Part shown: positions 40,343 through 46,418 of the stretch, piece after piece | Layout: each line of letters starts with the position of its first letter | Numbering within the stretch: the first letter of the stretch is position 1 | Source of the DNA: Actinomycetes bacterium | GTDB taxonomy: Bacteria > Actinomycetota > Acidimicrobiia > Acidimicrobiales > RAAP-2 | Assembly: GCA_021791845.1 (NCBI GenBank) | Contig: JAJYVT010000020.1 | Location: forward strand, 1 to 46,418 | Direction of reading: 5' to 3' | DNA: 46,418 nucleotides | Notes under the pieces: model-generated | Database searches by the model: none | What the model was told of the DNA's origin: nothing | Seen by the model: only the letters and a program-made list of their open reading frames with translations | Program-made: the position numbers and the translations under genes

Positions 40343-43087
40343 TTGAATCTTCGAACACATCGGCTCCGTCGAGTGGCGGCCGCGGCTGCGCTCGGCGTCG
40401 GAGGGATCGGAGGGGTGGTCGGGTTCGCGACCGCCGGGCCTGCGGGCGCGTCCACCCTGAACACGATCACCGCCACAAGCGCGCCGCAGGTCGCAAAGAC
40501 CGGCACCAACCAGCCGGCAGGGGACCTGAAGCTGACGCTGACCAACACAACGGGCACCGCCATCGCCACATCGACGCTCACCCTGCGGGTCGGGGTCCCG
40601 AGCGGCACCGTCGACTGGGGCACACCCCCCAAGGTCTCCTCTGCGACGGTCACGATCTCGGGCACGGCGACGGTCACACCCGCGACAAAGCGGAACGTCA
40701 CGGTCACCGTGTCGGAGGCGGCGCACACCAACGGCACGATCACAGTCACCGCCGTCCGGTACACGACGACCACAGCGACGGGCACAATCACAGTGACGCC
40801 GACGTGGAAGAAGACATCGACCACGGAGGGCACGTTCACGCCGCCCAGCGCGGTCAACGCCTACGCCACACACACGACGCCGCCACCGGCGGCGCCGGTC
40901 AAGGCGGTGGCCACCGCCACGCCCAACCTGAAGAGCACGGGGTCGGGGCAGGCGGCCGGCACATGGACGGTCTCGTTCGCCACAGTCACGAAGGGTGCCG
41001 GCTGGGACGCCACAGAGACCGTCTCCTTCACCGTCCTCGGCCACACAACAGCCAACTGCACAAGCTCGAACCACGGCTACGTGCTGTTCACAGGCACGCC
41101 GACCGCCCGGGTCACCAGCGCCACACACGTCAGCACCACGCCGACGTTCACGGTGTCGACCTCGGCGACAGGCGTCGCCTGCACGGCCGTCAGCCACAAC
41201 AGGGTGACACTGCGGTTCACCAACGCGGGCACGTTCACCACATCGACGGCCAGCAAGAACAAGGCCACCATCACCCTGAGCGGCGTGAAGTACGACCTCG
41301 AGCCAGGGACGGCGCCGCAGTACGGCACCCTGTCGGTCACCGCCCGGCAGACAGCGTCGACGATCGGCGCGGCCAACACAAAGACGCCCGCGACAGCGAC
41401 AGGGCTCTCCAACGGGAACGTCGTGTCCCTCTTCGTGACCGGCAACACACCGGCCGTGTCGGTTCCGCCGTCCGCGTTCAACGCGCCGATCAGCCCCATC
41501 AGCGTCGTCGAGAACCAGCCGGGGGCCGTGAGCGCCGGGTACGTCTGCATCTCGTTGACACCGGGGACCAACGCCACAGCGGGCAAGAACAACTTCTTCA
41601 ACGCAGGCGCGTCGGCCACCGCCGCGACCTCACGCGGCACAGGCACGGTGACATCGAAGGTGTTCTACGAGAACGCGACAGGCACGAAGATGACGACCGG
41701 CTCGGCCAAGTACGCGGTCTTCCAGGTGAAGACGGCGTCGACCAAGACGGCCACGACCTACGCCGTGTCCGGGCTGGCGGTGAACGCGGCGAAGACACCG
41801 GGACCGGTCAAGGCCATGGTGGTCAGGGCCACCGTCGCCACAAACTGCAAGATCACCTCGTCCATCGGATCGACGACCGCCTACACGATCAGCACAACGT
41901 CGACACAGGTCTACGGCGCGACAGCTGACGCGACGGCCGCGGCCGAGTTCGCCCGCACCTTCCCGCACACCTCCGGGCAGACAACAACCTGCCCGAGCAC
42001 GCGTGCCGCCGTGCTGGCGACGACAAAGGTGTTCCAGGACGCGCTCTCGAGCCAGTTCCTCGCCCAGGACCTGACAACCGGGACCCTGCTCACCCCGACC
42101 ACCAGCCTGGCGCAGGTGACGATCACAACCCTCCGCCGGGAGGGCATCAACACCGTGTACATCGTCGGTGGCCCGCTGGCCATCACGACAGCGGTGGCGA
42201 ACCAGATCGCGGGGCTTCCCGTCTACAAGTGCGGCGGCACCACCCGGACAGCCAACCCGACAGCGAAGATCGCGGTCCACCGCCTCTGGGGCCAGACCCA
42301 GTACGGGACGGCCATGTCGGTGGCCGAGTACGTCGGGTCTGCTGCGGGCAAGCACTTCCTCGGCGCGTACATGACACCGCTCGCCACACCGAACGCAACA
42401 GGTGGGACGGGCCGGTACAACGACACGGCGGGAGCCGCGTCCAAGGCGCCGACGGTGGTGGGGACACTGCCGACGGCGATCCTCGCCAGCGGGCAGGAGT
42501 TCCAGGACGCCCAGTCGGCAAGCGTCGTCGCCTACCACACAAAGCTGCCGTTGCTCCTGACCCCCGCAACCTCGCTCTCCGCGACAGCGGTGTCGGCGAT
42601 CACCGATCTGCACATCAAGCAGGTGATCCTCATGGGCGGCCAGCTCGCGGTCAGCAACACAGTGGAGAAGGCTCTCGTGGCGAAAACGGGCGTGAGCGTG
42701 CTCCGCGTGGCCGGAAAGGACTACACGGACACGGCTCGTGAGCTGGCCCGGTTCGAGGCCGCCACAGGCACAAACGGCCTGGGGTGGACAATCGGCGGCC
42801 GGATCCTGGTGGCCCGCGGGAACGGGTTCACGGACGGCCTGGCTGGTGCGGTGCTCGAGAACACGCACAACAAGGCGACAGGCACACCGCCCAAGCCCCA
42901 CCCGCTGCTGCTCACCGAGTCCCCGACCGTGGTCGGCCCGTACCTCACCACATTCCTGAAGACCACAGGTCACACAGGGATCGACGGCAACACGGCGAAG
43001 AAGATCACCGACATCACGGTGCTCGGTGGTCCGTTGGCGGTGAGCACGTCCACGATCGCTGCGATGCAAGCCGATCTGAAGAGCTGA
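40343..43087 (+). CDS. Secreted surface protein with three C-terminal CWB2 repeats
   Basis: The product (914 aa) starts at TTG 40343, with AGGAGG seven bases upstream and a signal peptide directly after (LRRVAAAAALGVGG, cleavage near AGPAGAST). Residues up to about 530 are Thr/Ser-rich beta-type sequence without a named family. The C-terminal 370 residues hold three cell-wall-binding-2 repeats (PF04122), recognisable by VFQDALSSQFLAQ, GEFQDAQS-type and NGFTDGLAGAVL cores and by the ends NTVYIVGGPLAIT, QVILMGGQLAVS and DITVLGGPLAVS. CWB2 repeats attach surface proteins to cell-wall polymers. Thr ACA codons are frequent, unlike in cytoplasmic genes of the window. Confidence 0.9.
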   Translation: MNLRTHRLRRVAAAAALGVGGIGGVVGFATAGPAGASTLNTITATSAPQVAKTGTNQPAGDLKLTLTNTTGTAIATSTLTLRVGVPSGTVDWGTPPKVSSATVTISGTATVTPATKRNVTVTVSEAAHTNGTITVTAVRYTTTTATGTITVTPTWKKTSTTEGTFTPPSAVNAYATHTTPPPAAPVKAVATATPNLKSTGSGQAAGTWTVSFATVTKGAGWDATETVSFTVLGHTTANCTSSNHGYVLFTGTPTARVTSATHVSTTPTFTVSTSATGVACTAVSHNRVTLRFTNAGTFTTSTASKNKATITLSGVKYDLEPGTAPQYGTLSVTARQTASTIGAANTKTPATATGLSNGNVVSLFVTGNTPAVSVPPSAFNAPISPISVVENQPGAVSAGYVCISLTPGTNATAGKNNFFNAGASATAATSRGTGTVTSKVFYENATGTKMTTGSAKYAVFQVKTASTKTATTYAVSGLAVNAAKTPGPVKAMVVRATVATNCKITSSIGSTTAYTISTTSTQVYGATADATAAAEFARTFPHTSGQTTTCPSTRAAVLATTKVFQDALSSQFLAQDLTTGTLLTPTTSLAQVTITTLRREGINTVYIVGGPLAITTAVANQIAGLPVYKCGGTTRTANPTAKIAVHRLWGQTQYGTAMSVAEYVGSAAGKHFLGAYMTPLATPNATGGTGRYNDTAGAASKAPTVVGTLPTAILASGQEFQDAQSASVVAYHTKLPLLLTPATSLSATAVSAITDLHIKQVILMGGQLAVSNTVEKALVAKTGVSVLRVAGKDYTDTARELARFEAATGTNGLGWTIGGRILVARGNGFTDGLAGAVLENTHNKATGTPPKPHPLLLTESPTVVGPYLTTFLKTTGHTGIDGNTAKKITDITVLGGPLAVSTSTIAAMQADLKS

Positions 43088-43124
43088 CACTCAGCATCGG
43101 CCGGCGATCCGGCTGAGCCGAGAG

Positions 43125-43161
43125 GCGCGACGAAGGGGCCGTTCAGGCCCCTTCGTCGCGC
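43125..43161. terminator. 16-bp bidirectional terminator
   Basis: Arm GCGCGACGAAGGGGCC (43125-43140) pairs exactly with 43146-43161 around the loop GTTCA. It lies 38 bases after the CWB2 stop and 114 bases before the end of the convergent sigma-factor gene. Confidence 0.85.
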
Positions 43162-43274
43162 TCGGGGTGGGGCGGATGCGGACGGCAGCCGACGGACCAG
43201 TGGCGGACCGGGGGCGAAGGTTGGGCGGATCCGACGGACCCGATCGCCCGGGCCGTCCCAGCGGGACCGGGCGG

Positions 43275-45464
43275 TCAGCCTGCTGCTGTGGGCGTAGAGC
43301 TCGTTGTCGAGGATGCTCCGGCGCCGACCGTCCCGCTCTTGGACGGTGTGGCCCCCGACGACGGTGTGCCGCTCTTGGACGGTGTGGCCCCCGACGACGG
43401 TGTGCCGGTCGACGACGGTGTGCCGGTCGACGACGGTGTGCCGGTCGACGACGGTGTGCCGGTCGACGACGATGTGCCGGTCGACGACGATGTGCCGGTC
43501 GACGACGATGTGCCGGTCGACGACGGTGTGCCGGTCGACGACGGTGTGCCGGTCGACGACGATGTGGTCGAACCTGTGAGGTTCATCGGCTGGAGGAAGA
43601 CCACCTGGATCGACGCCGTGTCACCGGGCTGGACCTGCACCTCGGCGACGAAGGTCGGCGACAGACCCCAGGGCAGGCGCCCGCCGGGCAGCACTGTTCC
43701 TGCGATCTGGGTGACCTGGCCCCGGAAGAGGAGGTCGACCGCGCCCTGGGTGGCCTTGGATGTTGCTGGAGCCGACACCAGTGAGCCGACCAGCTGGACC
43801 TCCGACCCTGTGGTCCCGGTCATGTCCACGGCGAGGAGGGAGCCGCCGGCGGCCAGGCACGTCCCGACCTTGACGCTGACGGGGGCGGACGACCCGGACG
43901 CCGTGCTCATCGACCCTGTAGTCTGGAACATGGGCGACGCGTTCGTGGATGTGAGGCCGTGCGGCGTCGTGCTCATGAAGGCGACCAGCATGTCGGAGCT
44001 GAGCGGGGGGACCGAGGAGGGGGCGGTGACGCCGGGGAACCCAGGGATCGCTGTGCAGGTGCCGATGGGCAAGGTGTAGCCCGTCCCGCTGCCGGCGGCA
44101 GGTGTCGTGCCGCTCGATGACGACGAGCTCGAGGCCGGCGATGTCGAGGTCGAGGCCGTCGAGCTCGAGGCCGTCGAGCTCGAGGCCGGCGATGTCGAGG
44201 TCGGAGGCTTGGCGGGGGTGGAGGGTGCAGCAGGCGTCGTGGGAGCGGGGCTCCCCGATGCGGTCCCCGAGGGCGGCGGTGGCGTGCCGGGGGAGGGCTG
44301 GGCGCCGGACTGCGCGGCCTCGTCCACTGCCGCCGAAGCGGCGACTGCCACCCAGGACGGCGCCGGAGGCCCGGAGGGCGCGTGGGAAGGGGTCGCCGTG
44401 CCCGACGTCTTGACCGACGTCCCCTGCGTCGACGGCGCGGTCCCCGGTTGCACCGTGGAGGTGTCGGGCGACAACGCGCTGACGACGTACGCAGGCTGCG
44501 CCGCGGCCCCCGATGTTGTGGCCGCGGCGACGGCGGGGACCGACAGGCCGCCGGCGGCCGCGAGGCTGGCGACAACACCCAGCACCACGGATCCCCGTGC
44601 GGCACCGCTGGTGGATGCCGCGATCGCCACCTGTGCGACGGGCGTGGTGGCGAGCTGCCCGAGCATCTGCATGCCGGTGCCGATGGGCCCGCTGCCCACG
44701 GTGGCCGCTTCCGCCGTGGCCGTGGCGGCGTTGGCTGCGCTGGTGACGTTCGTGGCAAGGGTCGAGGCCGCCGTGGCCGCGGTGGCATGGGCCGAATTGC
44801 CGGCGTTCGAGGAGAAGATCCGCCGCAGGGCCGAGCGCAGCGAGCCGGCGACGAGCAGCGGCGCCGCCGCCAGCATGCCGGTCAGCGCGTCGCTGCGGGA
44901 GAGCGCCCGCTGCAGCGCGCTGCGGGCCCGGGCCACCCGCGCCCGGGCGTTGTCCTCCGTGATGCCGAGGGTGGCTGCCACCTCCTCGTACGGGCGGTCG
45001 TCGACCATCCGGAGAAGGAAGGCGCTCCGCTGGGACTGCGGCAGCGTGGCGATCGCCCGGGCGATGGCGTCCAGGACCACGGTGTCGGAGACCAGGTCTG
45101 CGGCGTCCGGACGGTCCTCGGCCCGGTTGTCCGTCCGCTCGTCGAACGGGGTCGAGGGATGGCGCCGGGCCAGCATGTCGGAGCACACGTTCCCGAGGAT
45201 CGTGTTCAGCCACGCGCCCAGCCGCCAGTCGCCCTGGTTCCCGAACGTCTCCAGGCGCCGGTAGGCGCGGAGGAACGCCTCTTGGACGGCGTCCTCGGCG
45301 TCCTGGGGGTTCGTGAGCCGCCGTCGCGCCCACGCGAGCAGGGTGGGGTAGTGGCTGCGGACGATCTCGGTGAAGGCCGCTCTGTCGCCCGACCGGTGCG
45401 CGATCACCAGTCGCATGGCAGTGTCCCGCTCGGGGCCACCGGTGTCCTGGGGCGCTAGGGCCAT
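43275..45464 (-). CDS. ECF sigma factor fused to a membrane anchor and extracytoplasmic domain
   Basis: The product is 729 aa; a usual ECF sigma factor is about 200. Region 2 (about 27-95) has FTEIVRSHYPTLLAWARRRL and DAEDAVQEAFLRAYR. Region 4 (about 131-187) has LPQSQRSAFLLRMVDDRPYE and EVAATLGITEDNARARVARA. A likely membrane segment lies at about 290-315 (SVVLGVVASLAAAGGLSVPA). A Ser/Thr/Pro-rich linker, a Gly/Val-rich domain (about 470-650) with two Cys, and a T-G-T-[PS]-S-S repeat tail follow. The ATG at 45464 has GGAG six to seven bases upstream. No separate anti-sigma gene is adjacent. I infer a membrane-tethered sigma factor with an outside sensor part. Confidence 0.85.
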   Translation of the reverse strand: MALAPQDTGGPERDTAMRLVIAHRSGDRAAFTEIVRSHYPTLLAWARRRLTNPQDAEDAVQEAFLRAYRRLETFGNQGDWRLGAWLNTILGNVCSDMLARRHPSTPFDERTDNRAEDRPDAADLVSDTVVLDAIARAIATLPQSQRSAFLLRMVDDRPYEEVAATLGITEDNARARVARARSALQRALSRSDALTGMLAAAPLLVAGSLRSALRRIFSSNAGNSAHATAATAASTLATNVTSAANAATATAEAATVGSGPIGTGMQMLGQLATTPVAQVAIAASTSGAARGSVVLGVVASLAAAGGLSVPAVAAATTSGAAAQPAYVVSALSPDTSTVQPGTAPSTQGTSVKTSGTATPSHAPSGPPAPSWVAVAASAAVDEAAQSGAQPSPGTPPPPSGTASGSPAPTTPAAPSTPAKPPTSTSPASSSTASSSTASTSTSPASSSSSSSGTTPAAGSGTGYTLPIGTCTAIPGFPGVTAPSSVPPLSSDMLVAFMSTTPHGLTSTNASPMFQTTGSMSTASGSSAPVSVKVGTCLAAGGSLLAVDMTGTTGSEVQLVGSLVSAPATSKATQGAVDLLFRGQVTQIAGTVLPGGRLPWGLSPTFVAEVQVQPGDTASIQVVFLQPMNLTGSTTSSSTGTPSSTGTPSSTGTSSSTGTSSSTGTSSSTGTPSSTGTPSSTGTPSSTGTPSSGATPSKSGTPSSGATPSKSGTVGAGASSTTSSTPTAAG
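43335..43572 (-). repeat. Tandem repeats in the sigma-factor tail
   Basis: Two 36-bp units (43335-43370, 43371-43406) merge into nine 18-bp units of the form GACGACGGTGTGCCGGTC (from 43393 to 43554), then a decayed tenth. On the coding strand they give Thr-Gly-Thr-[Pro/Ser]-Ser-Ser. Unit differences are mostly one base (GGTGTG or GATGTG). Confidence 0.92.
44120..44210 (-). repeat. Second degenerate Ser/Thr repeat in the sigma-factor linker
   Basis: A 15-bp unit close to GTCGAGCTCGAGGCC occurs several times with GGCGATGTCGAGGTC between copies. It encodes the SSTASSSTAST-like linker. Confidence 0.7.
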
Positions 45465-45831
45465 GCTCGTCTCCCCCGAGCCTCGCCGGCCGGATCCGAC
45501 CGGCCTGGTGCGATGGTCTCGTCGCTACAACCGGAACGTACTCCAACGGAGCCGCGAGGCGTAAGAATTCGCCGACCCCATGCGAAGGCTGCCGCGTCCG
45601 CCTCGAACACGGTACCTGGACGGGCGGCGGAATTCAACGAATCCGGAACACGCGGGTTGGACCCCGACCGGCGCCGTTGCCGGCGTCGTTGCCGGCATCG
45701 TTGCGTTGCCATCGCGGGCCCCGCGTCTCCGACGCTCCACGTGCCCGGTGAGCCGATCGGCGTTCCGCGGCTCGGCAGACGATGCACGGCGGCGCGTGCC
45801 GCCGGCCGAGGGCGAGGACCGGCTCGGATCC
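45465..45831. other. Non-coding region between sigma-factor gene and last gene
   Basis: The 367 bases should carry the sigma-factor promoter, perhaps auto-regulated. A relatively AT-rich spot lies at about 45565-45580. At about 45683-45706 a 12-bp unit GTTGCCGGC[G/A]TC is repeated twice. I see no gene or clear promoter boxes. Confidence 0.4.
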
Positions 45832-46398
45832 TCAGGTGCACGGGGCTGTCCCGCCCCGTGCGACGACGGCGTCGTGGGCGCCCAGGGCGGCACGGACCTC
45901 GGCAACCCACTGCGTCACCGACCCGTCGCGCAGGAGCCCATGACCGCTGGCCATGAGCGAGCGCTCGATCGGCAGCAGGACGTCCTGTTGGATCGCCTCG
46001 AGCGAGTCGCCGCGGTCCACCCGGTCGATGATCTCCGCCGCCAGGTACCCCCGGGCGCCGAGCCACGCTCTCGTGTGCAGTCGACCCTGCTCGAGGGCCT
46101 GCGCCTGGCGTCGCAGCTCGTCGGCGCTGCCGTGCGCCAGCAGGTTCGTCCATGCCCACTTCGGCACGGCTCTGCCCCGCGCCGCCACCGTCTCGGCGTA
46201 GGTCCCCATGAGGTAGGCCGCCGACTCGGCGGCCACGGCCTCGGCCATGTGCCGCAGTTCCGCGTGGCCGATCTTCGGTCCGTGGCGGTCGGGACCCGGT
46301 CGGAGCCGTCGGCGGCGGGTCGTCTCGAACCCGGCAGGGGTGGCACGAGCCACGACGTCGGCCCACTGCTTCCTCGACATGAACCACGGCAACCACAT
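45832..46398 (-). CDS. Hypothetical protein, unrecognised
   Basis: The product (188 aa) starts MWLPWFMSRKQWADVV at ATG 46398, with GGGAG seven bases upstream, 20 bases from the window edge. It has a basic stretch (TTRRRRLRPGPDRHGPK) after residue 25 and then mostly helical, soluble sequence, such as AEAVAAESAAYLMGTYAETV and SADELRRQAQALEQGRLHTR. There is no signal peptide and no recognised motif. The upstream neighbour lies outside the window; the sigma-factor gene is downstream in the same direction, 367 bases away. Confidence 0.72.
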   Translation of the reverse strand: MWLPWFMSRKQWADVVARATPAGFETTRRRRLRPGPDRHGPKIGHAELRHMAEAVAAESAAYLMGTYAETVAARGRAVPKWAWTNLLAHGSADELRRQAQALEQGRLHTRAWLGARGYLAAEIIDRVDRGDSLEAIQQDVLLPIERSLMASGHGLLRDGSVTQWVAEVRAALGAHDAVVARGGTAPCT

Positions 46399-46418
46399 CG
46401 TCGCTCTCCCTGATGCGT

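Overview
The window looks like chromosome from a very GC-rich actinobacterium, most likely a member of the class Acidimicrobiia. The class guess rests on the 42-residue repeats with the core GYWLVASDGGVFSFGSAGFY at 10938-11558, on a large surface protein with three cell-wall-binding-2 (CWB2) repeats at 40343-43087, on leaderless-looking starts, and on frequent GTG or TTG starts. All identifications are from reading the translations; no database search was run.

Left part (1-4840): the 5' end of a YVTN beta-propeller gene, then a complete selenocysteine locus in one direction: selA, selB, selD and a tRNA-Sec gene with a UCA anticodon. No selenoprotein gene is visible in the window. A GNAT acetyltransferase gene on the opposite strand runs 61 bases into the tRNA gene and stops exactly on the anticodon.

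4780-16200: small catabolic and house-keeping genes. They include an alpha/beta hydrolase divergent from a WYL regulator, a phosphoribosyltransferase, a D-threonine-aldolase-like PLP enzyme convergent with a D-amino-acid dehydrogenase, the repeat-rich secreted protein, a universal stress protein with an APC amino-acid permease, a small membrane protein, and a PucR-type regulator.

16250-26884: a peptide or D-peptide uptake and breakdown region. It has a solute-binding protein, two ABC permeases, a DppA-type D-aminopeptidase and a CocE/NonD hydrolase, read leftwards towards PucR. The ABC ATPases are not in the window. An RpiR regulator with a class II glutamine amidotransferase is divergent from an amidohydrolase and a class II aldolase.

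26956-38090: a leftward gene island fenced by a strong terminator on one side and a decayed PIN-toxin remnant on the other. Its genes overlap by 4 bases at three or more junctions. They encode a BREX-type BrxC/BrxD-family ATPase, a second protein that looks like a P-loop-less partner, a coiled-coil/winged-helix protein, a sigma-region-4-like protein, an SF2 helicase, a DUF2786 protein and a DUF1841/SEC-C protein. No methylase, PglZ or nuclease is present, so it is not a standard BREX locus. This is the best candidate for an undescribed (possibly anti-phage) system. The SEC-C gene appears broken by two single-base frameshifts in G runs.

38223-46418: an NCS1 permease, the TTG-started CWB2 surface protein, and, convergent with it across a 16-bp hairpin terminator, an unusual ECF sigma factor. 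The sigma factor is fused to a transmembrane segment, a Ser/Thr/Pro-rich linker, a putative extracellular domain and an 18-bp tandem-repeat tail. It may be a membrane-tethered sigma factor. The last gene is an unrecognised 188-residue protein.
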